From: Candidatus Competibacteraceae bacterium
GTDB taxonomy: Bacteria; Pseudomonadota; Gammaproteobacteria; Competibacterales; Competibacteraceae
Assembly (NCBI GenBank): GCA_003989065.1
Contig: RXIW01000015.1
Location: forward strand, 1 to 54,147
Direction: 5' to 3'
DNA length: 54,147 nt
The notes beneath the pieces were generated by a model that saw nothing but the letters and a program-made list of their open reading frames with translations, ran no database searches and had not been told where the DNA came from. Each line of letters begins with the position of its first letter. Position 1 is the first letter of the stretch. The position numbers were made by a program, and so were the translations under genes. Shown in pieces: positions 33,218-43,912 of the stretch.

Positions 33218-35188
33218 ATGACAAACGATGACGATTCACGGGAATACAACGTTCGGCCAGTTTATCGGCCGGATATTGACGGCCTTCGTGCGATTGCAAT
33301 CCTTTCCGTCGTGATTTTCCATGCATTCCCAAAAACCATCCAAGGTGGATTCGTTGGGGTCGATATTTTCTTCGTTATTTCCGGCTTCCTGATCTCAAGC
33401 ATCATTTTCAGAAGCATGCATCATGGCAACTTCAGTTACGTAGGATTCTACATCCACCGCATCAAGCGGATTTTTCCCGCCTTGGCTGTCGTTTTACTGG
33501 TCGCGTATCTTTTCGGATGGTTTGCACTCTTGCCTGAGGAGTTCAAACAGCTGGGTAAACATATCGCCGCAGGAGCCGGTTTTGTTCAGAATTTTGCGCT
33601 TTGGCAGGAAGCCGGATATTTCGATACTGCGTCAGAACTGAAGCCTTTGATGCATTTATGGTCCTTGGCTATCGAAGAGCAGTTCTATCTTATTTATCCA
33701 TTGCTGATCTGGATCATCTGGCGATCCAAGCTCAATATTTTCCCTGTCGTTACCATTTTATTGGCGACATCTTTCTATCTCAATATTGCCGATATCCACT
33801 CGGACATCGCAAAAACATTCTTTGTGCCTCAGACGCGATTCTGGGAACTTCTAGTAGGGTCTATTCTAGCTTACATACATCTATTCAAACACAATCTATT
33901 GCAAGACTGGATAAAGCGATTAATTTTTCACCCATTCATTTTCCGTAACTCACTGCGAGACAATTGGCATGACACCGTTCTGAATCATTTTCTATCGATC
34001 CTTGGATTGACGCTATTCATATTCGCCATCTTCGTTGTGAACAGAGAAAAATTGTTTCCTGGCTGGTGGGCATTATTACCTGTTTTCGGCGCATTCTTAC
34101 TGATCCTGGCTGGGCCGAACACTTGGATCAATCGAACGATTCTCGCCAACCGCCCGATGGTTTTCGTTGGACTGATCAGTTACCCACTCTACCTTTGGCA
34201 TTGGCCAATCTTCTCATATCTACAAATTATCGAATCCGGTGCCCCATCAACTGCCACTCGAATTGCAGCTGTCGTCGCTAGTTTCATATTTGCCTGGATC
34301 ACTTACATGTTTTTAGAAAAGCCGATCCGCTTCGGACCTCGAGAAAACGCCAAGGCGATCGTGCTTGTTTTGGCAATAGCCATAATTGGCTTGCTGGGAT
34401 TTTATACCTACGAACAGAATGGCTTTCCGTCGCGTATCAATCAAGCCATGAGCGATGAAGAGTTAACCGCACAGAGGGGAAGATATTGGGGTGAATCGAA
34501 CACAATGGGCATCCCTTTCTCGAAAGACAAGACCAATATCATTGTATTTGGCGATAGCCAAGCCCATGATATCCTTCACGCTTTAAGGAACGATAAGGAA
34601 ATCGGTTTGAAATTTTTCAGCTCGGATTATACCTGTTCCGGGTTCTTCAGTACGGACGCTGGCTTCGAGGATGCCCGAGGAGACGAGTGCAAGCTATCAT
34701 TCTCCATGTTGCTAAATTCAAATGAACTCAAGCAAGCAGATGTTTTGATCTACGCCCAAGACTGGAATCCTGGCGCTGAAATCGAAGAAAACTACAGTAA
34801 AGGCATAGAAGAGATCCGAAAAGTAAATAAAAATATCAAAATTTACTTTTTTGGATCGAAACAACGCCTTCATCCCATCGGTTCAATCAATGTCATCACG
34901 AAAGACGCGCCCAATTTATGGGATATGAACAATTTCATCAACTCCAAGGTTTCCAAAGAAAACAGCGATGAATACGCAGACAAGCTCGCTGAGCTAAACC
35001 ATGTGATATTCATCAGCGTTAAAGATATATTCTGCATCGATGGCTGCATCTATTATCAGGCAGGAAAATTCTTGTACTTCGACTGGAACCACTGGACGCA
35101 AACCGGCGCAAATCAATTCTTCGAGAAATTCTCCAAAACCGATATCTACAACTCAATGCGTCGCTACAAAGCCCATGATTCTCAATGA
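33218..35188 (+). CDS. OafA-type membrane acyltransferase with SGNH domain
   Basis: This 656-aa protein O-acetylates surface polysaccharide in characterised relatives. The N-terminal acyltransferase-3 domain has about ten helices and motifs YRPDIDGLRAIAILSVVIFH, GFVGVDIFFVISGFLI, FYIHRIKRIFPAL and LWSLAIEEQFYLIYP. The C-terminal SGNH domain (from residue ~435) has VFGDSQAHDIL, with the catalytic Ser, and DWNHWTQTGANQF, with the Asp-x-x-His pair. The gene is clearly more AT-rich than its neighbours, suggesting transfer. The ATG at 33218 fits the family start; the frame opens at 33158. It converges on uvrA. Confidence 0.92.
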   Translation: MTNDDDSREYNVRPVYRPDIDGLRAIAILSVVIFHAFPKTIQGGFVGVDIFFVISGFLISSIIFRSMHHGNFSYVGFYIHRIKRIFPALAVVLLVAYLFGWFALLPEEFKQLGKHIAAGAGFVQNFALWQEAGYFDTASELKPLMHLWSLAIEEQFYLIYPLLIWIIWRSKLNIFPVVTILLATSFYLNIADIHSDIAKTFFVPQTRFWELLVGSILAYIHLFKHNLLQDWIKRLIFHPFIFRNSLRDNWHDTVLNHFLSILGLTLFIFAIFVVNREKLFPGWWALLPVFGAFLLILAGPNTWINRTILANRPMVFVGLISYPLYLWHWPIFSYLQIIESGAPSTATRIAAVVASFIFAWITYMFLEKPIRFGPRENAKAIVLVLAIAIIGLLGFYTYEQNGFPSRINQAMSDEELTAQRGRYWGESNTMGIPFSKDKTNIIVFGDSQAHDILHALRNDKEIGLKFFSSDYTCSGFFSTDAGFEDARGDECKLSFSMLLNSNELKQADVLIYAQDWNPGAEIEENYSKGIEEIRKVNKNIKIYFFGSKQRLHPIGSINVITKDAPNLWDMNNFINSKVSKENSDEYADKLAELNHVIFISVKDIFCIDGCIYYQAGKFLYFDWNHWTQTGANQFFEKFSKTDIYNSMRRYKAHDSQ

Positions 35189-35219
35189 CCTCAGGCGCAT
35201 CATCAAAGTCCAATTCGGG

Positions 35220-38048
35220 CTACCGCCCTAACACCGGCGCTAAAAATCGCCCGGTATGGCTCTGGGGATGAGCGGCAATTTGCTCCGGCGTGCCTATAGC
35301 CACCACTTCCCCGCCACCGCCGCCGCCTTCCGGCCCCAGATCGATGATCCAGTCAGCAGTCTTGATCACATCCAGATTGTGTTCGATCACCACGATGGTA
35401 TTGCCGCGATCGCGCAATTCGTGCAGCACTTTCAACAACTGCTCAATGTCGTGGAAATGCAGGCCGGTGGTCGGCTCGTCGAGAATATACAGAGTCCGAC
35501 CGGTGTCGCGCTTGGACAGCTCGCGCGCCAGCTTCACCCGCTGCGCCTCGCCGCCCGATAGCGTGGTGGCATTCTGCCCGAGCTTGATATAGCTCAGCCC
35601 CACATCGACCAAGGTTTGCAGCTTGCGCGCCACCACCGGCACCGCCTCATAGAAACGCAGCGCATCCTCGACCGTCATCTCCAACACTTCATGGATAGTG
35701 CGGCCCTTGTAACGGATGTCCAGCGTTTCCCGGTTGTAGCGCTGACCCTTGCACACGTCGCAAGGTACGTAAATATCGGGCAGGAAGTGCATCGACACCT
35801 GGATCACCCCATCGCCCTGACAGGCTTCGCAGCGCCCGCCCTTGACGTTGAAACTGAACCGGCCCGGTTGATAACCCCGGCTGCGCGATTCCGGCACGCC
35901 GGCGAACAGCTCACGGATCGTGGTGAACAGGCCGGTATAGGTGGCCGGATTGGAACGCGGCGTGCGCCCGATCGGGCTTTGGTCGATGTTGACGACCTTG
36001 TCCAGGCGATCCAGGCCGAGCAAATCCCGGCATGGCGCAGGCGACTCGTTGGCGTTGTTCAAGTCACGAGCGGCGTAGCTATACAGGGTATCGTTGATCA
36101 GGGTGGATTTGCCGGAACCGGATACTCCGGTGACGCAGGTGAGCAGCCCCAGCGGAATGGCCACCGACAAATTCTTCAGGTTATTGCCGCTGGCTTCGAC
36201 GATGCGCAACTGCTGATCCGGATCGGACGGCACGCGTCGTTCCGGCACGACGATCTGCCGGCGTCCGCTAAGATAAGCGCCGGTCAGCGACTCGGGATGG
36301 GCCATGATCTCGGCCGGTGCGCCCTGGGCCACCACTCGACCGCCGTGCACCCCCGCGCCCGGTCCCATGTCCACCACCTGATCGGCGGTGCGGATCGCTT
36401 CTTCGTCGTGTTCGACCACGATGACGGTATTGCCCAGATCGCGCAGCCGCAACAAGCTGGCCAGCAGTCGGGCATTGTCGCGCTGGTGCAGGCCAATCGA
36501 CGGCTCGTCCAGCACATACATCACCCCGACCAATCCAGCGCCGATCTGCGAAGCCAGCCGGATGCGCTGCGCCTCGCCACCGGACAGGGTATCGGCGCTG
36601 CGCTCCAGACTCAGATAATCCAGGCCGACATTGACCAGGAAATTCAGCCGCTCGTCGATTTCCTTGACGATCTTGGCGGCAATCTCGCCACGGCGACCCG
36701 GCAGCTGCAGTTGCGCGAAGAAATCGCGGGCCGCGCCGATCGGCAAAGCCACGATCTCCGGCACGCTGCGGCCGGCGACGAACACATGGCGGGCCGAACG
36801 GGTCAGTCGCGCACCGCGACAGGATGGACAGGGTTGGCTGCTGAGGAACTTGGCCAACTCGTCGCGCACCAGATTCGATTCGGTTTCCCGGTAGCGCCGT
36901 TCCATGTTGGCGATCACGCCCTCGAAAGCATGGCGGCGATGCTGGGTTTCGCCGCGACTGTTGGCATAGGCGAAATCGATCAGCTCGCTGCCGCTGCCGT
37001 GCAGGATCACCGTGCGCACCGACTCGGGCAAGGACTGGAACGGCTGGCGCTCCGCATCGAAACGATAATGTCGCGCCAGGGACTGGATCAGCTGGAAATA
37101 ATGGACGTTGTCGCTATCCCAGCCGCGCACTGCCCCCTGCGCCAGGCTCAGATGGGGATGCACCACCACCCGGGCCGGATCGAAATACTGCTTGATCCCG
37201 AGCCCGTCGCATTCCGGGCAGGCTCCGACCGGATTATTGAAGGAAAACAGCCGCGGCTCCAGTTCGCTCAGGCTGTATCCGCACACCGGACAGGCATAGC
37301 CAGCCGAGAATAGCAACTCGTCCTGCTCCGGCTGGTCCAGGAAAGCCACGCGGGCGATACCCTCCCCCAGCCGCAATGCAGTCTCGAACGATTCCGCCAG
37401 CCGCAGACCGAGATCGGCGCGCACTTTGAAACGGTCGATCACCACTTCGATGGTGTGCTTGCGGCGCAAATCCAGCGACGGTGGACTGTCCAGTTCGACC
37501 ACCTCGCCGTTGATCCGGGCGCGCACGAAGCCCTGCGCCTGCAGTTCCTGCAATAGCTTGACGTGCTCGCCCTTGCGTTCCTTGACCACCGGGGCCAACA
37601 ACATCAACCGTTCGCCTTCCGGCAACGCCAGCACCTGATCGACCATCTGCCCGACGGTCTGGGCATCCAGGTCGATGCCATGATCCGGACAGCGCGGGAT
37701 GCCAGCCCGCGCATACAACAAGCGCAGATAGTCGTAGATCTCGGTGATGGTTCCGACCGTGGAGCGTGGGTTGTGCGAAGTCGACTTCTGTTCGATGGAA
37801 ATGGCCGGCGACAGACCTTCGATGTGATCGACATCGGGCTTTTCCATCAGCGACAGAAACTGGCGGGCGTAGGCCGACAGCGATTCGACATAACGGCGCT
37901 GCCCTTCGGCGTACAGGGTGTCGAAAGCCAGCGAAGATTTGCCGGAGCCGGACAGACCGGTGATAACAATCAGCCGGTCGCGTGGCAGATCGAGATCGAT
38001 GTTCTGGAGATTGTGGGTGCGGGCACCGCGAATCTTGAGAGTATCCAT
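35220..38048 (-). CDS. uvrA: UvrA, excinuclease ABC subunit A
   Basis: UvrA (942 aa) is the damage-sensing ATPase of nucleotide excision repair. It has two ABC ATPase halves: Walker [21 protein letters not shown] and [15 protein letters not shown], signature LSGGEAQRI and [11 protein letters not shown], and two DEP(S/T) Walker B boxes. Zinc modules appear as [30 protein letters not shown] and [29 protein letters not shown]. Length is standard. No clear LexA box was found in the upstream 382 bases. Confidence 0.97.
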   Translation of the reverse strand: MDTLKIRGARTHNLQNIDLDLPRDRLIVITGLSGSGKSSLAFDTLYAEGQRRYVESLSAYARQFLSLMEKPDVDHIEGLSPAISIEQKSTSHNPRSTVGTITEIYDYLRLLYARAGIPRCPDHGIDLDAQTVGQMVDQVLALPEGERLMLLAPVVKERKGEHVKLLQELQAQGFVRARINGEVVELDSPPSLDLRRKHTIEVVIDRFKVRADLGLRLAESFETALRLGEGIARVAFLDQPEQDELLFSAGYACPVCGYSLSELEPRLFSFNNPVGACPECDGLGIKQYFDPARVVVHPHLSLAQGAVRGWDSDNVHYFQLIQSLARHYRFDAERQPFQSLPESVRTVILHGSGSELIDFAYANSRGETQHRRHAFEGVIANMERRYRETESNLVRDELAKFLSSQPCPSCRGARLTRSARHVFVAGRSVPEIVALPIGAARDFFAQLQLPGRRGEIAAKIVKEIDERLNFLVNVGLDYLSLERSADTLSGGEAQRIRLASQIGAGLVGVMYVLDEPSIGLHQRDNARLLASLLRLRDLGNTVIVVEHDEEAIRTADQVVDMGPGAGVHGGRVVAQGAPAEIMAHPESLTGAYLSGRRQIVVPERRVPSDPDQQLRIVEASGNNLKNLSVAIPLGLLTCVTGVSGSGKSTLINDTLYSYAARDLNNANESPAPCRDLLGLDRLDKVVNIDQSPIGRTPRSNPATYTGLFTTIRELFAGVPESRSRGYQPGRFSFNVKGGRCEACQGDGVIQVSMHFLPDIYVPCDVCKGQRYNRETLDIRYKGRTIHEVLEMTVEDALRFYEAVPVVARKLQTLVDVGLSYIKLGQNATTLSGGEAQRVKLARELSKRDTGRTLYILDEPTTGLHFHDIEQLLKVLHELRDRGNTIVVIEHNLDVIKTADWIIDLGPEGGGGGGEVVAIGTPEQIAAHPQSHTGRFLAPVLGR

Positions 38049-38430
38049 GCGCTACGGGATCGAGGAAGGCTAGCTGGAAAGGGGCCATGATAGCGCCCCA
38101 TACGCACGGCTGTGCAAATCCGTCCCATGGCGCTCAAACTGTCTTCATAACCGTCGTATCATAACGCCCGGCAACGGACGCAGCGGCATCTCATGCGGAT
38201 CGCGCCGACAGGCCGACTGCATCCGCGAACATTTCCCGCGGGTTGAATTTTCCCGATCCGTCCCCATATGTCCTTTGCCTTGCCTGGAGTCCAGCCGGAG
38301 TGCGGAATCAGCCTGATAGATTTATACGATTGGGATTATCCAGATAATCAATTAGACCAAATCAGTACCCGTGCCTAGACTTCACCCCATCGAGATTCAT
38401 TTCACTGCAGTCAACCACCGGAGAATCGAA
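38049..38430. other. Divergent uvrA-ahpC intergenic region
   Basis: This 382-base gene-free region separates uvrA (minus) from ahpC (plus). It must hold both promoters. The only pattern I can point to is the OxyR-like four-part motif at 38316-38352, described separately. There is no LexA dyad (CTGT-N8-ACAG) near uvrA. Confidence 0.6.
38316..38352 (+). promoter_or_regulatory. Candidate OxyR site upstream of ahpC
   Basis: The sequence reads ATAG-N7-CGAT-N7-ATCC-N7-CAAT, compared with the OxyR pattern ATAG-N7-CTAT-N7-ATAG-N7-CTAT. Matches per block are 4, 3, 2 and 3 of 4. It is about 80 bases before the ahpC start, a usual position, and AT-rich in a GC-rich setting. It is a moderate match only. 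Confidence 0.33.
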
Positions 38431-38994
38431 ATGTCCCTGATCAACAGCGAAATCAAACCCTTCAAGGCCCAGGCTTATCTTGACGGCAAGTTCGTCGAAG
38501 TCAGCGACGCCAGCGTCAAGGGCAAGTGGGCGATCTTCTTCTTCTACCCGGCCGACTTCACCTTCGTCTGCCCGACCGAACTGGGCGACATGGCCGATCT
38601 GTATCCCGAGTTCCAGAAGCTGGGCGTCGAAGTCTACTCGGTGTCGACCGACACCCATTTCACCCACAAGGCTTGGCACGACGCTTCGGACACGATCAAG
38701 AAGATCCACTATCCGATGATCGGCGATCCCACCGGCACCATCAGCCGCAACTTCGATGTCATGATCGAGGAAGAAGGTCTGGCGCTGCGCGGCACCTTCG
38801 TGGTCAACCCGGAAGGCGTGGTCAAGGTCGCCGAGATTCATGACCTGGGCATCGGTCGCGACGCTGCCGAACTGCTGCGCAAGGTCAAAGCCGCGCAGTA
38901 CGTCGCCTCCCATCCGGGCGAAGTGTGCCCGGCCAAGTGGAAGGAAGGCGAAGCCACCCTGAAGCCTTCGTTGGATCTGGTCGGCAAGATCTAA
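38431..38994 (+). CDS. ahpC: Alkyl hydroperoxide reductase subunit C (2-Cys peroxiredoxin)
   Basis: AhpC (187 aa) reduces H2O2 and organic peroxides. The peroxidatic Cys is in [48 protein letters not shown] and the resolving Cys in [27 protein letters not shown]. The start ATG at 38431 gives the family N-terminus [16 protein letters not shown] and follows ACCGGAGAATCGAA; the frame opens 20 codons earlier. It is reduced by AhpF, encoded 129 bases downstream beyond two hairpins. Confidence 0.96.
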   Translation: MSLINSEIKPFKAQAYLDGKFVEVSDASVKGKWAIFFFYPADFTFVCPTELGDMADLYPEFQKLGVEVYSVSTDTHFTHKAWHDASDTIKKIHYPMIGDPTGTISRNFDVMIEEEGLALRGTFVVNPEGVVKVAEIHDLGIGRDAAELLRKVKAAQYVASHPGEVCPAKWKEGEATLKPSLDLVGKI

Positions 38995-39010
38995 GACCTT
39001 CTCGATCCAT

Positions 39011-39067
39011 CCGGGCGCCCACCGCCCGGAATGCTGATACTCCACAGCCGGCGTCATGCCGGCTGTG
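39011..39067 (+). repeat. Two tandem hairpins between ahpC and ahpF
   Basis: CCGGGCG-CCCAC-CGCCCGG (39011-39029) is followed by CACAGCCGGC-GTCAT-GCCGGCTGTG (39043-39067), a perfect ten-pair stem. No run of Ts follows. The pair may slow transcription or protect the ahpC message, giving more AhpC than AhpF, the ratio the enzyme system needs. Confidence 0.7.
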
Positions 39068-39123
39068 TGTTATGTGCACCGCGTTGATGCGGCCACAGCC
39101 TCTTATATATTGGAAGAAACGCC

Positions 39124-40680
39124 ATGCTCGACGCCAACATCAAAACGCAACTGAAAGCTTATCTGGAAAAAGTTACCCAGCCGATCGAAATCGTCGCTTC
39201 GCTGGACGATAGCGACAAATCGCGGGAAATGCAGGAGCTGCTCAACGACATCGCCAGCCTGAGCGATCGGATCACCCTGACCGAGGTGCGCGACGACGAT
39301 CAGCGCAAGCCCTCCTTTTCCCTCAATCGCCAGGGCGCCAACATGGGCCTGCGCTTTGCCGGCCTGCCCATGGGCCACGAATTCACCTCGCTGATCCTTG
39401 CCCTGCTGCAAGTCGGCGGCCATCCGCCCAAGGTTGAGCCCGAAGTCATCGAGCAGATCCGCAGTCTGGATGGCGAATTCAATTTCGAGACTTTCGTTTC
39501 GCTCAGCTGCCACAACTGCCCAGATGTAGTGCAGGCGCTGAATCTGATGGCGGTGCTGAATCCCAACGTCCGCCATACCATGATCGACGGCGCCTTGTTC
39601 CAGAAGGAAGTCGAGGACCGGCAGATCATGGCGGTGCCGATGGTGTTCCTCAACGGCGAGCTGTTCGGCCAGGGGCGGATGGAACTGGGCGAGATCCTGG
39701 CCAAGGCCGACAAGGGCGCAGCGGCCCGCGATGCCGCCAAACTGTCGTCCAAGGAGATCTTCGATGTGCTGGTGGTCGGCGGTGGCCCAGCCGGCGCGGC
39801 GGCGGCGATCTATGCCGCCCGCAAAGGCATCCGCACCGGCATCGTAGCCGAACGCTTCGGCGGCCAGGTCATGGATACCCTGGGCATCGAGAATTTCATC
39901 TCGGTGAAGGAAACCGAAGGCCCCAAACTGGCGGCGGCGCTGGAGGAGCACGTCAAGCAATACGGCATCGACCTCATGGTGCACCAACGCATCAAGCAAG
40001 TCGTGCCGGGTGAACCGATCGAACTGCAGCTGGAAAATGGCGGTTCCTTGAAGGCCAAGTCGGTGATCATCGCCACCGGCGCTCGTTGGCGCACCATGAA
40101 CGTGCCCGGCGAAAAGGAGTTCATGACCAAGGGCGTGGCGTTCTGTCCGCACTGCGACGGCCCGCTGTTCAAGGGCAAGCGCGTGGCGGTGGTCGGCGGT
40201 GGCAACTCCGGGGTCGAAGCGGCTATTGACCTGGCCGGCATCGTGTCCCATGTCACCCTGCTGGAATTCGCCGACGAGCTGCGCGCCGATGCGGTACTGC
40301 AGAAGAAGCTGTACAGCCTGCCCAACGTCAAGGTGATCAAGAGCGCCCAGACCACCGAAGTGACCGGCAAGAATCAGGTCAACGGGCTGATGTACAAGGA
40401 TCGGGCGACCGACGAAACCCATTGGGTCGAGCTGGAAGGCATCTTCGTCCAGATCGGTCTGCTGCCGAACACCGATTTCCTCAAGGGCAGCCCGATCGAG
40501 CTGACCCGCTTCGGCGAGATCATCATCGACAGCAAGGGCAATACCTCGGCGCCCGGCGTATTCGCGGCCGGCGATTGCACCACGGTGCCCTACAAGCAGA
40601 TCGTCATCGCTATGGGTGAAGGGGCCAAGGCAGCGTTGTCGGCCTTCGATCACCTGATCCGCACCTCAGCGCCCGCCTGA
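39124..40680 (+). CDS. ahpF: Alkyl hydroperoxide reductase subunit F
   Basis: AhpF (518 aa) is the NADH-dependent flavoprotein that reduces AhpC. The N-terminal double thioredoxin-like domain holds the redox pair in [16 protein letters not shown]. The thioredoxin-reductase-like part has FAD loop [21 protein letters not shown], redox pair [12 protein letters not shown] loop [19 protein letters not shown] and the closing ATA-like [19 protein letters not shown]. Length and order of domains are standard. A ribosome site GGAAGAAACGCC precedes the ATG. Confidence 0.97.
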   Translation: MLDANIKTQLKAYLEKVTQPIEIVASLDDSDKSREMQELLNDIASLSDRITLTEVRDDDQRKPSFSLNRQGANMGLRFAGLPMGHEFTSLILALLQVGGHPPKVEPEVIEQIRSLDGEFNFETFVSLSCHNCPDVVQALNLMAVLNPNVRHTMIDGALFQKEVEDRQIMAVPMVFLNGELFGQGRMELGEILAKADKGAAARDAAKLSSKEIFDVLVVGGGPAGAAAAIYAARKGIRTGIVAERFGGQVMDTLGIENFISVKETEGPKLAAALEEHVKQYGIDLMVHQRIKQVVPGEPIELQLENGGSLKAKSVIIATGARWRTMNVPGEKEFMTKGVAFCPHCDGPLFKGKRVAVVGGGNSGVEAAIDLAGIVSHVTLLEFADELRADAVLQKKLYSLPNVKVIKSAQTTEVTGKNQVNGLMYKDRATDETHWVELEGIFVQIGLLPNTDFLKGSPIELTRFGEIIIDSKGNTSAPGVFAAGDCTTVPYKQIVIAMGEGAKAALSAFDHLIRTSAPA

Positions 40681-40797
40681 GTCGATACGGCCCGACGGCC
40701 GACATCCGCGTATTCCGCCCTGACCGGCCACCGAGCCGCTCAGGGCTCGTTCAATTCCTGCACGCACGCCAGTGCCCTCGCAGACGACTCCATCAAA

Positions 40798-40834
40798 ATA
40801 GACTGCAACTATCGACATAGTTAGTTTATTTTAT
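40798..40834 (+). promoter_or_regulatory. Candidate OxyR site upstream of katA
   Basis: ATAG-ACTGCAA-CTAT (40798-40812) matches the first half of the OxyR pattern exactly. The second half reads GTTA-N7-TTAT, a weak third block and 3 of 4 in the last. It lies about 140-170 bases before katA at the edge of a very AT-rich stretch (40810-40865) that could contain the promoter. Together with the ahpC motif this suggests shared peroxide control. Confidence 0.4.
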
Positions 40835-40969
40835 TTTTATTAAAACTCCCCTTTTGCAATAGTGAATTTGTGGGTGACATCACCCGCATCACTCGCGAGG
40901 TCCGCAACGACCCGTGGGATCGCTCACACGCCGCAAGGCAGTGATCCGTAAATGCAAGAGGAGTCCGAC

Positions 40970-42427
40970 ATGAGTGACCCAAAGAAGTTGACCACCAACG
41001 CCGGCTGTCCTGTCGTCGACAATCAAAACGTCATGACCGCTGGGCCGCGGGGTCCGCAGCTGCTCCAGGATGTCTGGTTTCTGGAGAAACTCGCCCACTT
41101 CGACCGTGAAGTCATCCCGGAACGACGGATGCATGCCAAAGGCTCCGGCGCCTATGGCACCTTCACCGTCACCCACGACATCACCCAATACACCCGGGCC
41201 AAGATCTTCTCCCAGGTGGGTAAGCAGACCGAACTGTTCGCCCGGTTCACCACCGTGGCCGGCGAACGCGGCGCGGCCGACGCCGAGCGTGACATTCGCG
41301 GTTTCGCGCTCAAGTTCTACACCGAGGAAGGCAACTGGGACATGGTCGGCAACAACACGCCGGTGTTCTTCATGCGCGATCCGCTCAAGTTCCCCGACCT
41401 CAACCATGCGGTCAAACGCGATCCCCGCACCCATATGCGCAGCGCCAAGAACAACTGGGACTTCTGGACCTCGTTGCCGGAAGCGCTGCACCAGGTGACC
41501 GTGGTTATGAGCGACCGCGGCATTCCGGCCAGCTATCGCCATATGCACGGCTTCGGCAGCCATACCTTCAGCTTCATCAACGCCAACAACGAGCGTTTCT
41601 GGGTCAAGTTCCACTTCAAGACCCAGCAAGGCATCAAGAACCTGACCGACGCCGAGGCCGAAACCCTCATCGGCAAGGATCGGGAGAGCCATCATCGCGA
41701 CCTGTTCGAGAGTATCGAACGCGGCGATTTCCCCAAATGGACCTTAAAAGTGCAGATCATGCCGGAAGCCGATGCGGCCAAGGTGCCCTACCATCCATTC
41801 GATCTCACCAAGATCTGGCCGCACCAGGACTATCCGCTGATCGAGGTCGGGGTGATGGAGCTGAACCGCAACCCGGAAAACTTCTTCGCGGAAGTGGAAC
41901 AGTCGGCCTTCAATCCCGCCAACATCGTGCCCGGCATCGGCTTCTCGCCCGACAAGATGTTGCAGGGACGGCTGTTCTCCTACGGTGACGCCCAGCGTTA
42001 CCGACTTGGGGTGAACCATCATCTCATTCCGGTCAACGCGCCGCGCTGCCCCGTGCACAGCTATCACCGCGACGGCTCGATGCGGGTCGACGGCAACTAC
42101 GGCAGCACGCTGGGCTACGAGCCGAACAGCTACGGTGAATGGCAACAGCAACCGGAGTTCGCCGAGCCACCGCTGACCCTGGAAGGCGCGGCCGATCATT
42201 GGAATCATCGCGAGGATAGCGACTACTTCTCACAACCAGGGGCCTTGTTCCGGCTGATGAGTCCAGAGCAGCAACAGACCCTGTTCGACAACACCGCCCG
42301 CTCCATCGGCGAGGCGCCGCGCGAGATCCAGATCCGCCACATCGGGCACTGCCTGAAGGCTGATCCGGCCTATGGCGCTGGCATCGCCAAGGCGCTCGGC
42401 ATCGACTTGAGCGAAGTTCCAGCCTAA
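40970..42427 (+). CDS. katA: Monofunctional haem catalase
   Basis: This 485-aa small-subunit (clade 3 type) catalase splits H2O2. The catalytic His is in [42 protein letters not shown], the catalytic Asn in the [11 protein letters not shown] region, and the proximal haem-ligand Tyr in [26 protein letters not shown]. The ATG at 40970 has GAGGAG about eight bases upstream; the frame also has an ATG at 40952. It follows ahpF after 289 AT-rich bases and precedes a cytochrome c peroxidase gene. Confidence 0.96.
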   Translation: MSDPKKLTTNAGCPVVDNQNVMTAGPRGPQLLQDVWFLEKLAHFDREVIPERRMHAKGSGAYGTFTVTHDITQYTRAKIFSQVGKQTELFARFTTVAGERGAADAERDIRGFALKFYTEEGNWDMVGNNTPVFFMRDPLKFPDLNHAVKRDPRTHMRSAKNNWDFWTSLPEALHQVTVVMSDRGIPASYRHMHGFGSHTFSFINANNERFWVKFHFKTQQGIKNLTDAEAETLIGKDRESHHRDLFESIERGDFPKWTLKVQIMPEADAAKVPYHPFDLTKIWPHQDYPLIEVGVMELNRNPENFFAEVEQSAFNPANIVPGIGFSPDKMLQGRLFSYGDAQRYRLGVNHHLIPVNAPRCPVHSYHRDGSMRVDGNYGSTLGYEPNSYGEWQQQPEFAEPPLTLEGAADHWNHREDSDYFSQPGALFRLMSPEQQQTLFDNTARSIGEAPREIQIRHIGHCLKADPAYGAGIAKALGIDLSEVPA

Positions 42428-42824
42428 GTAAGCCGGTAGGCACCGGGCGGCAGCGGCTCAAGCGGGCCGTTCGCCGCCCACTCGAATTCTTTCATCGCCT
42501 GTTGCGGCTCGACCTCAATGAAACGGTCGGAGCCTGATCTAGCCACTCGCGCTGAGCCAGCGGCAACGCTCGGCGCTCTACCGCTCGGTGCGCTGATTCT
42601 GCGCCTGCTCCAGGTGAACGACAGCGTCCGCCTGGACGCTTTGGCGTGCACCGATCGATCGCCCCCGCTTGACAAAGACATCAGTTTTGCGGATATTTCC
42701 ATAAAATAATTATGTCTTTTACCTATTGTCCGCCTGCCACCCGCACTACGATTCCGCAGGGCTCCTTTCGGCAGGCGGACGTGATTCTCACCGCCGATAA
42801 CAACCATCCCGAGAGGAAAACGTC
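42428..42824. other. Intergenic region between katA and ccp
   Basis: No complete gene is seen in these 397 bases. On the minus strand, the part next to katA reads RFIEVEPQQAMKEFEWAANG and then [13 protein letters not shown] before a stop; it looks protein-like but cannot be extended into a recognisable family, so it may be a gene fragment. The right part is AT-rich and holds the promoter candidate for ccp. Confidence 0.45.
42669..42697 (+). promoter_or_regulatory. Candidate sigma70 promoter of ccp
   Basis: TTGACA (42669-42674), a 17-base spacer and GATATT (42692-42697) stand about 130 bases before the ccp start, in an AT-rich patch. The -35 is consensus and the -10 is weaker. No FNR dyad was recognised. 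Confidence 0.4.
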
Positions 42825-43826
42825 GTGAATGCCAAGGTCAGCTTCATGTACTCCACGCTGGCTGCCGCCATCGCGGGTATCTCTGGTAGCGCTCTTGCCG
42901 CCGACGAACCAATCCAGCCGATTCGCCCGGTCCAGCAAATCAATCTTTCGCAGGTGGAATTGGGCAAGAAGCTCTATTTCGAGCCGCGCCTGTCCAAATC
43001 CGGCTTCATCTCCTGCAATTCCTGCCACAACCTGAGCATGGGCGGGACCGACAACCTCAAGACCTCCATCGGCCATAACTGGACCCAAGGCCCGATCAAC
43101 GCGCCGACCGTGCTGAACTCCAGCCTCAACGTCGCCCAGTTCTGGGACGGCCGGGCGGCGGATCTCAAAGCGCAGGCCGGTGGCCCCATCGCCAATCCCG
43201 GCGAGATGGCAGCGTCGCATACCCTGGCCGTCGAGGTGTTGAGTTCGATTCCGGATTACGTCATCGAATTCAAGCAGGTGTTCGACACCGACCAGATCAC
43301 CATCGACGAGGTCACCCAGGCCATCGCCGAGTTCGAAAAAACCCTGGTGACGCCCAACTCACGCTTCGACCGCTGGCTGCTCGGCGACAAGAACGCGTTG
43401 AACGCGACCGAACTGGCGGGCTACAACCTGTTCAAGACTAGCGGCTGCGTGGCCTGCCACAACGGCCCCGGCGTCGGCGGCAACTCCTTCCAGAAGATGG
43501 GGTTGGTCGAACCCTACAAGACCGACAACAAAGCCGAGGGCGTGGCAGGGTTGACCGGCAAAGATGCCGACCGCTTCAAATTCAAGGTGCCGACCCTGCG
43601 CAACGTGGCGCTGACCTATCCCTATTTCCACGACGGCGCGGCCCAGACCCTGACCGATGCGGTGGACACCATGGGCCGCCTGCAGTTGGGCAAGAAGTTC
43701 ACCCCCGAAGAGAACGCTCAGATCGTCGCTTTCCTCAAGACGCTGACCGGCGAACAACCGACGTTCCTGATCCCTATCCTGCCGCCATCGAACGACAAGA
43801 CCCCGCCGCCGAAACCATTCGGCTAA
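42825..43826 (+). CDS. ccpA: Di-haem cytochrome c peroxidase
   Basis: This 333-aa periplasmic enzyme reduces H2O2 with electrons from c-type cytochromes. A signal peptide (STLAAAIAGISGSALA, cleavage before ADEPIQ) is followed by two CxxCH haem sites, FISCNSCHNLSMGG and SGCVACHNGPGVGGNSFQKMG, and the CcpA/MauG-type C-terminal VPTLRNVALTYPYFHDGA. The GTG at 42825 is chosen because AGAGG lies nine bases before it; an ATG at 42846 would still give a signal peptide. It adds a periplasmic arm to the cytoplasmic AhpCF and catalase defence. Confidence 0.94.
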   Translation: MNAKVSFMYSTLAAAIAGISGSALAADEPIQPIRPVQQINLSQVELGKKLYFEPRLSKSGFISCNSCHNLSMGGTDNLKTSIGHNWTQGPINAPTVLNSSLNVAQFWDGRAADLKAQAGGPIANPGEMAASHTLAVEVLSSIPDYVIEFKQVFDTDQITIDEVTQAIAEFEKTLVTPNSRFDRWLLGDKNALNATELAGYNLFKTSGCVACHNGPGVGGNSFQKMGLVEPYKTDNKAEGVAGLTGKDADRFKFKVPTLRNVALTYPYFHDGAAQTLTDAVDTMGRLQLGKKFTPEENAQIVAFLKTLTGEQPTFLIPILPPSNDKTPPPKPFG

Positions 43827-43847
43827 ACGATTCTCACTCCCCGTGCG

Positions 43848-43873
43848 ACCCGGCTTCGGCCGGGTTTTCGTTT
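43848..43873 (+). terminator. Intrinsic terminator after ccp
   Basis: ACCCGGC-TTCG-GCCGGGT followed by TTTCGTTT, 22 bases after the ccp stop. The stem is GC-rich with an extra-stable UUCG tetraloop and a T-rich tail. Confidence 0.88.
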
Positions 43874-43912
43874 GCTGCGGAGAATCGGCGGCGTTCCAGT
43901 CCACGCCGGCCC

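Noticed and set aside
39103-40653. Long antisense frame opposite ahpF, and similar ones opposite ahcY and metK (7764-9008, 9272-10660)
   Set aside because: Same shadow effect; no ribosome sites and no recognisable domains.
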